A stretch of DNA of 33,250 nucleotides from Chromatiales bacterium (GTDB lineage: Bacteria > Pseudomonadota > Gammaproteobacteria > UBA6429 > Thiohalophilaceae): the NCBI GenBank assembly GCA_027032075.1, contig JALVOC010000124.1:1-33250 (forward strand). The letters are read 5' to 3'. Shown here piece after piece: positions 24,922-31,845 of this stretch (its first letter is position 1; each line of letters begins with the position of its first letter). The notes below the pieces were generated by a model. It ran no database searches. It worked only from the letters and a program-made list of their open reading frames with translations, and was not told the DNA's origin. The position numbers and the translations under genes are program-made.

Positions 24922-25692
24922 ATGGCCAAGAGCCTACTTGAAACATTTGAGAAACTAGATTCTGGTATTAAACATACATTAGCGGATATTAATTCTCCAC
25001 GTTTACTCGCATTTGCCGCCTTGGAGTTAGCGGAAACTGAATGCGGTATAGATAGGCTAACTTCTGAACATATTGTTGCCTGTCTTGAGGCAGCCGGCGT
25101 TGCTGTTAAAAAACTTTCTATCAATAGAGCACTTGCTGGTGCAACTGGATTTATTTCTTCTCGAAAAGAAGATGGGGAAACATCATATAAATTAATGACG
25201 AAAGGCAAGCGCGAAATAGAGCAGACGCTTGGTGGCGAGAAGATGTCTGTGGTCAGAATTGAAAAAAATCAACCGCGGACAGCTCGGCTAGAATTGGGGG
25301 AAATTCTTAAGAAACTTACGGGTGTTATCCGTATATGCGACCCATATTATGGGGTTAGAACTCTAGATCTACTAGACAATATTCCAGTAAAAACAAAAGT
25401 GAAATTTTTAACATCAAAAACAAATGAAACTGGTCGCAAACTACAAGGCGCACTGAAAGATTTCAAGAAAGAGCGCCCTAATATGGAGTTTCGTTTGGCT
25501 GGAAAAAATGCAGGCCTACATGATCGTTTCGTCATCACAAATAACCTTATTCTTATACTTGGTCACGGGTTAAAAGATGTTGGTGGTAAGGAGTCATTTA
25601 TTATCCGCCTGGACAAAGACTTAGTTCCGGACTTAATAAAGACAACTATAAAATCGTTTGATTCAAAATGGGATAATGGAACAACCATATAA
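24922..25692 (+). CDS. Winged-helix plus HDR-type PLD-like protein, gene 2 of a two-gene cassette
   Basis: A 256-residue protein. Residues ~25-103 look like a winged helix (LLAFAALELAE, LTSEHIVACLEAAG, ending YKLMTKGKREIEQ). Residues ~125-245 resemble the phospholipase D-like fold: RICDPYYGVRTLDLL (137-151), then HDRFVI (200-205) and LGHGLKDVGGK (213-223). The canonical HxK is replaced by HDR, a variant I associate with uncharacterised effector or nuclease-like proteins of mobile regions. Catalysis is not assured. Together with the small basic protein upstream it forms an apparent two-component unit, possibly a defence or toxin-antitoxin-like system. It stops 8 bp before mobile element copy 3. 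Confidence 0.65.
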   Translation: MAKSLLETFEKLDSGIKHTLADINSPRLLAFAALELAETECGIDRLTSEHIVACLEAAGVAVKKLSINRALAGATGFISSRKEDGETSYKLMTKGKREIEQTLGGEKMSVVRIEKNQPRTARLELGEILKKLTGVIRICDPYYGVRTLDLLDNIPVKTKVKFLTSKTNETGRKLQGALKDFKKERPNMEFRLAGKNAGLHDRFVITNNLILILGHGLKDVGGKESFIIRLDKDLVPDLIKTTIKSFDSKWDNGTTI

Positions 25693-25699
25693 GGCCAGG

Positions 25700-26105
25700 C
25701 AAACAGGGACACCCACCCATTGACATAAAATATAGCACCCCATAAAATTTTCACCACTATTACCAATGGACAGAAACACAGGAGGTCAGTATAACCAGAT
25801 CCTGGCCTATGCGGCATCGGTGGGCAGGAAATGGTTCCAGGGTATGTCCCAATGCCTTCAGTTTTACCGTGCAAGTCCAGCCTAGACTGATTTCTTTTCT
25901 TTCCTTTATTACGTTACTGGCGTTTGACAGTGGGTTTTGTTTGTCCTGCTCCCACAGTGCTGTGATTATTATTGAGTATTTCTAAAATTTTCATCCGGAT
26001 TGAGTGAAATTATATTCTGTCGGGCTAAATCTCAGCGTGTAATCCAGGTAAAAATGTCGTTGCTGCTGATTTTTGCTATTTTAAAGTATGGATGTCCCGG
26101 TTTTT
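25700..26105 (+). mobile_element. RAYT-derived non-autonomous element, copy 3
   Basis: It runs from AAACAGGGACACCCACCC through the promoter leader and GAGGTCAG; the transposase start codon has decayed to GTATAACC. It then jumps to the transposase C terminus (encoding GRKWFQGM) and a complete 3' tail ending TATGGATGTCCCGGTTTTT. The leader promoter is intact: TTGACA 25720-25725 and TAAAAT 25743-25748. Its 3' end lies beside a half attC-like sequence of the minus-strand HEPN-like gene. Confidence 0.82.
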
Positions 26106-26154
26106 GGGTTTTTTTTGGTGCCGCTTTTAAACGTCCTTTTTAATTGTCTTGTTA

Positions 26155-26868
26155 TTATATTGTCTTTAAATACCATTCTCTTCTTTCTAAGTATACCTTT
26201 TCTGCAACTTCAAAGAAGATATAAAGAGACTTTATAATTTTCTTTAGATGTTCATTAAAATCATCTACTTGTATTTCAATGAATATATTGCTCAGCGCAT
26301 CTAGTTTTTTTAGATCAATGCCTGATTCTTTATTATCTAGTTTTGAAAGCTCATGAGCCTTGTGCATTAGTGCAAGATTATTAAATTTCTCTTCAGAATA
26401 ACGACCATGGTGTATTATTTTATTTCTTTCAACTCTATATTCTGTGCATGTTTTTCTAAGCTTTTTAAGAGCACTATTAAGGCCAGAACTTATTACATGG
26501 TCATTAGTTACAATTACGTTATGTGAAATTGATTCGTCAGACAAGCCAATATCATGAAGTTTATTTACAAATATTAAAACTCTGTCATATATGGCTTGGC
26601 TTCTAATAAAAAAGTTTTCAATAGAGAACTCAATGTGTTCATCTATTGATACATTTTCAACTTTAGGGGGGTTGGTATATGACTCTGCTAGATATTGAAT
26701 AGCTAAGTTTGTTTTATCAACTGATAAGGAAACAAGAGATAAGCCTTGACTGCAGTTTAAAATATACTCTTCAAGCTTGTTATAAATTGTGACTTCATTT
26801 TTTTCAGGGATTACATTTCGTATTGGGCTTCTTGCATCCAGAATAATCGTTTTTTCGATATTATGCAT
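26155..26868 (-). CDS. HEPN-like domain protein (cassette gene)
   Basis: A 237-residue, mostly helical protein. ERNKIIHHG near 147-155 gives Arg148, Asn149 and His153, the R-N-x3-H pattern of HEPN ribonuclease domains, and the surrounding helices (SALKKLRKTCTEYRVERNKIIHH) fit the Cthe_2314-like HEPN group. RNase activity is inferred. The start is ATG 26868; upstream in-frame residues to 26910 lie inside an attC site. Downstream, a half attC-like sequence starting TAACAAGACAATT is cut by mobile element copy 3. Very AT-rich. HEPN toxins usually pair with an antitoxin, but none is adjacent here. Confidence 0.65.
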   Translation of the reverse strand: MHNIEKTIILDARSPIRNVIPEKNEVTIYNKLEEYILNCSQGLSLVSLSVDKTNLAIQYLAESYTNPPKVENVSIDEHIEFSIENFFIRSQAIYDRVLIFVNKLHDIGLSDESISHNVIVTNDHVISSGLNSALKKLRKTCTEYRVERNKIIHHGRYSEEKFNNLALMHKAHELSKLDNKESGIDLKKLDALSNIFIEIQVDDFNEHLKKIIKSLYIFFEVAEKVYLERREWYLKTI

Positions 26869-26882
26869 TTTCCATTTCCAAA

Positions 26883-26970
26883 ATATAACGTCGCAAATCA
26901 CTGGTGGCAAAAAGCAGAGCGAGGAACGAGCGGCGCTTATTGGCGTTCGAGTGAATTTGCCTTGTTAGGT
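26883..26970 (-). other. attC recombination site (minus orientation)
   Basis: On the minus strand the site runs from ACCTAAC to GTTATAT. The arms GCAAATTCACT and AGTGATTTGC pair with one unpaired T, the extrahelical-base pattern of attC sites. The 88-bp site ends 15 bp before the HEPN-like gene and begins inside the last codons of the decayed gene at 26965-27373, whose stop TAA is part of it. Confidence 0.72.
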
Positions 26971-27373
26971 TGTTTTAAGTGAAGCACCCATAGTTTTGAT
27001 ATTATCAATTTCTACCTCACGATCTACTGCTTTGCAATTGTAAGTAATGAATAATGCGGTATTTTCTTTGGCTGCATACCAGTGCTACCAAAATTCATCA
27101 TCAAATCCGAATGCCAATGCGAACCCTTTAAAATCTCCTGAATTTGACTCAGAAAGTTTTGATCAACGTTTTCATAAATACTACAGCATTGTCGCTTCTA
27201 AAACGATGTTTTGGGACATACTCATAAAAAAGCTCATTAACTTCTCCTTGATCATATATCTTAAGTCGAAAGCATTTTTCATTAACGTTGAGTTTGCTAC
27301 ATATCTTAAAGCCAGAATATATCTTTTTTAGCCATTTTTCAGTTTTACAATATATCGCTGAATTTATTGACAT
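26965..27373 (-). pseudogene. Frameshifted cassette gene with an internal amber codon
   Basis: The ATG at 27373 opens a 74-residue frame (MSINSAIYCKTEKW, with KSKLNVNEKC-like basic stretches) ending at 27149. A second frame takes over near 27150-27160 and encodes ESNSGDFKGFAFAFGFDDEFW, then a TAG at 27087-27085, then HWYAAKENTALFITYNCKAV and a C terminus GASLKTT with its TAA inside the attC site. One frameshift and one nonsense change therefore separate it from an open gene of about 135 codons. No family is recognised. Confidence 0.55.
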
Positions 27374-27452
27374 ACATATCGCTTAAATAACCGCCGCTTT
27401 GCGGCGTCTGAAGGAGATAGAGCGAATGTTGTTGATTTTTGTGTTATGTATT
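27374..27452. other. Inter-cassette spacer with a GC-rich hairpin
   Basis: On the minus strand it starts ACATAACAC right after the stop of the gene at 27453 and contains the perfect hairpin ACGCCGC then GCGGCGG-type arms around AAA. The start looks like an attC end, but no matching GTTRRRY end with complementary arm was found, so it is a degenerate site at best. Confidence 0.35.
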
Positions 27453-28052
27453 TTATTCTTCATTTCGTAAATAAGGCATAACAATATAGTACAATATATC
27501 TTGCGAATGCCCACTACATAGATGATAAATAAACTGATCTTCATTAACTTGGCGCCATATTTCTGGTGTTACACCAAAGAGCATTGGCGAAAGAATGTTA
27601 TATTTAGTCGACAAGGTAACAGTACTTGATATAAAATTTTGATCCAATATATTCATAGCAAGCCATGACCATAAATATATTTCTGCCTTTGTATTTTTAG
27701 CTCGATTATTTGCAAGTATATTAAGTATCTTGATGTTCTTATCTAATATTGGTGTTAAGCGATTTATAGAATATTCTTTGCTCATATAAGCTCTTCGTCT
27801 TCTTACTCCACCTGCATCAATTTCTCTTTTTAACCAAGTGCGCTCGGATGGTGATAGCCTAGGGATTCCTAGGCTCCAATTTTTGGTAGCATTTAAGAGC
27901 GCCTGTGCATATTTAACACGAGAATTCAGACCTAAAATTTTACTATTATCATTAAGACTTGGTCTATATGTTTCATCACCAATCGGATAGCAGGTGGCAA
28001 ATGTATAATTAGAAATTGTTAAAAATAGTGATATAAGAATTGTGGTTCGCAT
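27453..28052 (-). CDS. Exported protein of unknown function (cassette gene)
   Basis: A 199-residue protein with a signal peptide (MRTTILISLFLTISNYTFA, cleavage before TCYPIG). The mature part is helical with a basic stretch GGVRRRRAYMSKEY near the middle and two histidines close to the C terminus (YHLCSGHSQD). No family is recognised. I placed the start at ATG 28052 because the signal peptide begins there and the upstream frame reads into an attC half-site and the mobile element. AT-rich, like the neighbouring cassettes. Confidence 0.65.
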   Translation of the reverse strand: MRTTILISLFLTISNYTFATCYPIGDETYRPSLNDNSKILGLNSRVKYAQALLNATKNWSLGIPRLSPSERTWLKREIDAGGVRRRRAYMSKEYSINRLTPILDKNIKILNILANNRAKNTKAEIYLWSWLAMNILDQNFISSTVTLSTKYNILSPMLFGVTPEIWRQVNEDQFIYHLCSGHSQDILYYIVMPYLRNEE

Positions 28053-28075
28053 AAATATTTCTCTTTTGTATTTAC

Positions 28076-28115
28076 ACATAACGCTAGCCGTAATCGGCGC
28101 ATTTGTAGCGCGCAA
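28076..28115 (-). other. Half attC-like site next to mobile element copy 4
   Basis: On the minus strand GCGCCGATTACGGC then TAGCGTTATGT precedes the gene at 28052. GTTATGT fits the GTTRRRY-type end, but the partner RYYYAAC end is missing: the sequence instead runs into mobile element copy 4 starting at 28136. This looks like an attC site truncated by the element. Confidence 0.5.
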
Positions 28116-28135
28116 AACAGGAGCGCACAAAACAC

Positions 28136-28532
28136 AAAACAGGGACACCCACCCATTGACATGAAATATAGCACCCCATAAAATTTTCACCACTATTACC
28201 AAGGAACAGAAACACAGGAGGTCAGGATGACCCGCGCCCGCCGAGAACTGGTCTCACTCGAAACCACACCCTATTACCATTGTGTCAGCCGCAGCGTACG
28301 CCGTGCCTTTCTCTGTGGTGAAGACCACCACACCCAACAGAATTATGATCACCGCAAGGAATGGATAGAAACGCGGCTCATACAACTTACTGAGATTTTC
28401 GCCATCGATGTGGCTGCCTACGCGGTGATGAGCAATCATTATCATGTGATCCTGCGGATCGATCAGAAAAAAGCATTATCCTGGGAATTCGATGAAGTAA
28501 TTGAACGTTGGTACCAGCTTTATTCCGGCTAG
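28136..28532 (+). mobile_element. 5' fragment of a RAYT element, copy 4
   Basis: It starts AAAACAGGGACACCCACCC and keeps the whole leader, the promoter (TTGACA 28156-28161, TAAAAT 28179-28184), AGGAGG and the first 100 codons of the transposase. The sequence breaks off at 28530 into TAG and a fragment of the element's other end (28534-28556). A second copy of that end begins the inverted copy 5 at 28577. Confidence 0.8.
28227..28532 (+). pseudogene. Truncated RAYT transposase (N-terminal third)
   Basis: Encodes 101 residues from MTRARRELVSLETTPYYHC to WYQLYSG and then stops at TAG where the element is broken. It includes the Y1-transposase metal motif in MSNHYHVIL (HYH). It is nearly identical to the N terminus of copy 5, with a handful of substitutions, so the two copies are recent relatives. 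The catalytic tyrosine region and C terminus are missing, so no activity is expected. Confidence 0.85.
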
Positions 28533-28576
28533 GAAACCGAGACATCCATATTTTGATTCCCGGAAACCGGTCCCGG

Positions 28577-29992
28577 AAACCGGGACATCCATATTTTGAA
28601 ATAGCAAAAATCAGCAACAACGACATTTTTACCTGGCTTACATGCTAAGATTCAGCCCAAGTTATTATAATTTCACTCAATCCGGATGAAATTTTCGGAA
28701 ATACCCAATAAAAATTACAGCCCGCTGGGAGCAGGACGAAAGAAACCCACTGACAAACGTCAGTAACGTAATAAAGGAAAGGAAAGAAATCAGTCTATGC
28801 CGGACTTGCCCGATAAAACTGAAGACAGCTGGACATACCCTGGAACCACTTCCTGCCCACCGATGCCGCATAAGCCCGGATCTGATCAACAGGCCCCATG
28901 ACACGTTGGTACCGGTTTTCAAACTGGCAGACTGAGTCCAGCCAGTTATCCGGTTCGACGCCTAAACGTACCAGTATCGGAGCCAGTTGTTCCGGGATCG
29001 CACCGCGTTTGTCTTCACGTACAGCCCGCCCGGTCCAGTCTACCAGGGCAAGGTAGTCCAGAAAATCATAGGGCAATGCATTTTCAGGGGAATTCATGTT
29101 CTCGGTACCGGTGAAGGGAAGCAGGCCTTTGGGGGTGATTTGATTTGTGCGGGTGATGTCCGTCTCTTTTTCTGAATGATTTGGTTTTATCCGAGTTGGT
29201 TTTGTCCTGTTTTTTGCTTTCCTGATCCGCTGATACAGTGAAGTATATTCCGAGCCTTCCGGCGTCTCGGCCAGTTTGGCCCGGATGGGATTGAGATCCA
29301 CATAGGCCATGCATGCCAATACAGCCGCCTCATCGAGTAGCGCCTGGCTTTTGTATCGTCTCTGCTGTGCATGGATGCACGAATGCCGCGGGCGCAGGGA
29401 TGCGCTGGAGCGGCCCTGAAGCGGCCGGTACAATGATCTTCACGATTAGCCTCTCTGGCAAGGGGTTCATTGACGCATCTCATGTACCAGCCAAGATCAT
29501 ACAAACAGGAACGCCAAAGTTCGACCAGTTCGTTCAGCGCCTGTAATTCGGCCTAGGTAAGGGACTCACCGGCTTTGTAGCGATCGGCGAGGAGATGGCC
29601 GGAATAGAGCTGGTGCCAGCGTTCAATTACTTCATCGAATTCCCAGGTTAATGCTTTTTTCTGATCGATCCGCAGGATCACATGATAATGATTGCTCATC
29701 ACCGCATAGGCAGCCACATCGATGGCGAAAATCTCGGTAAGTTGTATGAGCCGCGCTTCTATCCATTCCTTACGGTGATCATAATTCTGTTGGGTGTGGT
29801 GGTCTTCACCACAGAGAAAGGCGCGGCGTACGCAGCGGCTGACACAATGATAATAGGGTGTGGTTTCGAGTGAGACCAGTTCTCGGCGGGCGCGGGTCAT
29901 CCTGACCTCCTGTGTTTCTGTCCATTGATAATAGTGGTGAAAATTTTATGGGGTGCTATATTTTATGTCAATGGGTGGGCGTCCTCGTTTTC
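28577..29992 (-). mobile_element. Long RAYT element, copy 5 (inactivated)
   Basis: Read on the minus strand it runs from AAAACGAGGACGCCCACCC, through the promoter (TTGACA 29972-29967, TAAAAT 29949-29944), AGGAGG and the transposase gene, to a 3' tail ending in the reverse complement of AAACCGGGACATCC at 28577. The ends AAAACNNGGACRCCCA and AAACCGGGACATCCA are imperfect inverted repeats. At 1.4 kb this is the only copy keeping the whole transposase region and is the apparent parent type of copies 1-3. Confidence 0.82.
28795..29900 (-). pseudogene. RAYT (REP-associated tyrosine transposase) pseudogene
   Basis: Starts at ATG 29900 (MTRARRELVSLETTPYYHC, with HYH in MSNHYHVIL) and stays open to GESLT, where TAG (29555-29553) replaces the expected Gln codon before AELQALNELVELW. 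The same frame continues to EDHCTGRF near 29415. An insertion of roughly 55-60 bp there, containing the hairpin GTGCATCCATGCAC, shifts the frame, after which YKSQALLDEAA, then ACMAYVDLNPIRA and the C terminus GRKWFQGMSSCLQFYRASPA are intact. TnpA_REP-type Y1 transposases act on single-stranded hairpins. Two lesions make this copy inactive unless the amber is suppressed and the insertion is tolerated, which is unlikely. Confidence 0.85.
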
Positions 29993-30118
29993 GTTCGGCA
30001 TTTTGTAAAAGATATTTCCCGTTCGGCGCAGGAACCAAGCGGCTACCTTCACACACTCTCAACTGATGCAGATTTACAAGATCGGTTTAAAAAGGCAGTA
30101 TCAGAAATATATGGGTAA
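29993..30118 (+). pseudogene. C-terminal remnant of a cassette gene cut by the RAYT element
   Basis: Directly after the end of copy 5 an open plus-strand frame encodes RHFVKDISRSAQEPSGYLHT, then LSTDADLQDRFKKAVSEIYG and stop, followed 15 bp later by a good attC site. The C-terminal 20 residues closely match the product of 32695-32820 (LKTDADLQDRFEKALSEIY), so these are two members of one cassette-gene family. The 5' part is missing, replaced by the mobile element. Confidence 0.6.
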
Positions 30119-30133
30119 GCTGGTTAATTCAGC

Positions 30134-30205
30134 GGCTAACCAGGCGCTCCACCGGACGGCTTTGCCGCTGCGCTTCAAAGCCGCCGGTGAGCATGGTCGT
30201 TATGC
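30134..30205 (+). other. attC recombination site
   Basis: A 72-bp site bounded by GGCTAAC and GTTATGC. The arms CACCGG-A-CGGCTTTG and CAAAGCCGCCGGTG pair perfectly apart from one extrahelical A, around an 11-base tip. This is textbook attC geometry. It follows the plus-strand remnant at 29993-30118 and precedes a plus-strand cassette gene by 6 bp. Confidence 0.87.
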
Positions 30206-30211
30206 GCAAAA

Positions 30212-30601
30212 ATGAATAAACTACTACTTACATTTTTGGTTTTTATAAACGCTCAAGCTTTTGCTTGTGAAAAGCCTAAAGGAAAATTTAGGCTCATTAC
30301 AGAGAGTGAGTGGAGCGTATATTTAGAAATAGAGAACAACAATGTATTTACTGTTACTTGGGGCGCTTATATTTCCGGCCAACCAGATTCTTTAGATACA
30401 AAATCCTATAAGGGTAAATGGGCTTGTAGTAATGACATATACACATTTAAATATGAGTTAGAAACTGCAAAAGCTCATTACCAAAAATTAGAAAACTATC
30501 CTTTAGGTATATTTAAAAACAAAAAGGCATTTATATTTTCAGGCAATCAGCAAAATGGCAAATATTTGTCTGGTTACAGTTTTTGGCCTGTTAGTGAATA
30601 A
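30212..30601 (+). CDS. Small exported protein, function unknown (cassette gene)
   Basis: A 129-residue protein with a signal peptide (MNKLLLTFLVFINAQAFA, cleavage before CEKPKG). The mature part has a beta-rich pattern with tryptophans (SEWSVYLEIENN, VTWGAYISG, KGKWACSNDIYTF) reminiscent of lipocalin- or META-like small barrels, but no family is identified. The start is only 6 bp after attC, typical of cassettes. The stop is followed by ACATAACAAGCG, the opening of its own attC site, which is then lost at a transposase remnant. Confidence 0.65.
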   Translation: MNKLLLTFLVFINAQAFACEKPKGKFRLITESEWSVYLEIENNNVFTVTWGAYISGQPDSLDTKSYKGKWACSNDIYTFKYELETAKAHYQKLENYPLGIFKNKKAFIFSGNQQNGKYLSGYSFWPVSE

Positions 30602-30604
30602 AGC

Positions 30605-30890
30605 ACATAACAAGCGACTGTGATTCCATGTCAAGCCCCTAGGCATATTTTTCATCCCATTTTTTTTCCATCTCTCACCATTGCATTCAGGATAATGATT
30701 ATCTTTCTGATGCAGGCAGTGAGAGCAACTTTCTTGTGCTTACCCTGCGCTACCAGGTGACGATAAAAACCACGAATGACTTTATTGTGTTGGATCGAGG
30801 TTAGTGCCGCCATAAATAATATCGTCCGCACAGTAGCACCACAATGCGTGCCAGGTCGCAACAAGGCTAGTCCGTCTTCTTCAGGGTATG
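30605..30890 (-). mobile_element. Remnant of an IS1111/IS110-type insertion sequence beside a half attC site
   Basis: The half attC-like ACATAACAAGCG at 30605 is followed within about 20 bp by foreign sequence containing the C-terminal part of an IS110/IS1111 transposase on the minus strand. The other half of the attC site was not found. IS1111-attC elements are known to target attC sites, which fits, but the boundaries here are approximate. Confidence 0.55.
30652..30864 (-). pseudogene. C-terminal fragment of an IS110/IS1111 family transposase
   Basis: Seventy residues, LRPGTHCGATVRTILFMAA through IQHNKVIRGFYRHLVAQGK and KKVALTACIRKIIIILNAM, match the end of the transposase_20 domain of IS110-family enzymes (typical pattern VALTACMRKLLTILNAMVRD). 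The N-terminal DEDD catalytic domain and everything before are missing, so the fragment is inactive. Confidence 0.8.
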
Positions 30891-30911
30891 CTACAATGTA
30901 TTACAATGTAG
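30891..30911 (+). promoter_or_regulatory. Operator/promoter of the RHH-ParE toxin-antitoxin operon
   Basis: Two tandem TACAATGTA words 10 bp apart, which also form an inverted pair CTACA and TGTAG at the outer ends. TACAAT matches the -10 consensus at 5 of 6 positions. The site lies 19 bp before the antitoxin ATG. Ribbon-helix-helix antitoxins usually repress their own promoter at such short repeats, so autoregulation is inferred. Confidence 0.55.
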
Positions 30912-30929
30912 TTTCAGTGGAGAAAAGCC

Positions 30930-31196
30930 ATGTCCGTCACCAGCATCCGTTTGCAGGAAGACCTTGAAAAACTGTTGGAAAACGCCTCTAAACGCCTGCA
31001 TCGTAGCAAAAACTGGCTGATAAATCAGGCGCTTAGGGAATATCTGGAGCGTGACAGCCTGGAGCAGCAACGCTGGCAGGAAACGCTGCAAGCCCTTGAA
31101 TCGGCCAGTGCCGGCAAACTGCTCAGCGCAGACAAGGTACATGCATGGCTGGAGAGTTGGGGCAAGGATGACGAGTTACCCCCACCCAAGATATGA
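30930..31196 (+). CDS. Ribbon-helix-helix antitoxin (CopG/ParD-like)
   Basis: An 88-residue protein. TSIRLQEDLEKLLENASKRLHRSKNWLINQALREYL is a ribbon-helix-helix DNA-binding domain at residues 4-39, followed by a helical, acidic C terminus that would bind the toxin. It stops in a 4-bp overlap with the toxin gene (ATGA, 31193-31196). GGAG lies about 8 bp before the ATG. It likely represses its own promoter through the repeats at 30891-30911 and neutralises the ParE-like product. Confidence 0.88.
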   Translation: MSVTSIRLQEDLEKLLENASKRLHRSKNWLINQALREYLERDSLEQQRWQETLQALESASAGKLLSADKVHAWLESWGKDDELPPPKI

Positions 31197-31474
31197 AAAT
31201 CAATTATAGCAAGGAAGCGATAGCTGATTTGGTGCAGCTGAGAGAATTTATCGCAACCCATGATCCGGCAGCGGCTAACCGCTATGCACAGAGGCTGATT
31301 GAAGGCATTAATCGCTTGCAGGACCAGCCCATGCAGGGGCGTGCCGTGATTTATGCTCCTGACCCTGAAAGTATACGCGACCTTGTTATTGGTAACTACA
31401 TTGTCCGTTATGCCTTATTAAGCGACCAGATAATGGTTCTACGTGTCTGGCATCATCGGGAAAACCGGAAATAA
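31193..31474 (+). CDS. ParE/RelE-superfamily toxin
   Basis: A 93-residue protein with the ParE pattern: KEAIADLVQLREFIATHDPAAANRYAQRLI, then PMQGRAV, IRDLVIGNYIVRYALL and the C-terminal VLRVWHHRENRK. ParE toxins inhibit gyrase and relatives cleave mRNA; which applies here is not determined. Coupled by a 4-bp overlap to the RHH antitoxin. Intact, so the pair may act as a stabilisation module for the array. Confidence 0.9.
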   Translation: MKINYSKEAIADLVQLREFIATHDPAAANRYAQRLIEGINRLQDQPMQGRAVIYAPDPESIRDLVIGNYIVRYALLSDQIMVLRVWHHRENRK

Positions 31475-31624
31475 GCTGAGCGTTATGAATGAAAATCAAA
31501 GCCTGATGGAAAACAGGGACACCCACCCATTGACAACGATGATCAGCTGCCGTCGCGCCCCGCACGGGCGCGCAAAACCAGGACATATATGGACGCACCA
31601 CTAAAATCAAGCCATAGAATGCCA
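31475..31624. repeat. Spacer with solo ends of the RAYT element, copy 6
   Basis: AAAACAGGGACACCCACCC and ATTGACA (31510-31535) match the 5' end of the RAYT element exactly, then the match stops before the -10. A GCGCCC/GGGCGC hairpin follows (about 31555-31571), then AAAACCAGGACATATAT (about 31575), a degenerate inverted copy of the element's 3' end. No gene is present. Confidence 0.6.
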
Positions 31625-31843
31625 TTATTGATGCGCTACCGAACGGAGTTCATAAATTCGCCCGTATTTCGCCGCCGACTCCAAATCACCCTGGCGAATA
31701 GCATCCCTTACATCATCCAGTTTATAGGCATCCTCAACACTGAGATAAGGCGACCAACCAGTGTCGTCTTCTAGTAATTCAACTTCCACCTCTGCCACAT
31801 AGCGTCCTTCATGTACATACTTAATTTTCTTTCTCTGTTTCAT
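31625..31843 (-). CDS. Putative antitoxin partner of the DUF4258 gene
   Basis: A 72-residue protein: KIKYVHEGRYVAEVEVEL, then GWSPYLSVEDAYKLDDVRDAIRQGD and SAAKYGRIYELRSV. I recall this pattern as a small protein usually encoded right after DUF4258 genes, and it starts 2 bp after that gene's stop, so an antitoxin role is inferred. No helix-turn-helix or zinc ribbon is seen, unlike MqsA-type partners. The reading frame is intact although the presumed toxin gene carries a stop codon. Confidence 0.65.
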   Translation of the reverse strand: MKQRKKIKYVHEGRYVAEVEVELLEDDTGWSPYLSVEDAYKLDDVRDAIRQGDLESAAKYGRIYELRSVAHQ

Positions 31844-31845
31844 CG

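Noticed and set aside
25563-25874. Minus-strand open frame across the leader of mobile element copy 3
   Set aside because: It arises from the reverse complement of the element leader, and the same stretch recurs upstream of the gene at 28052. No independent support.
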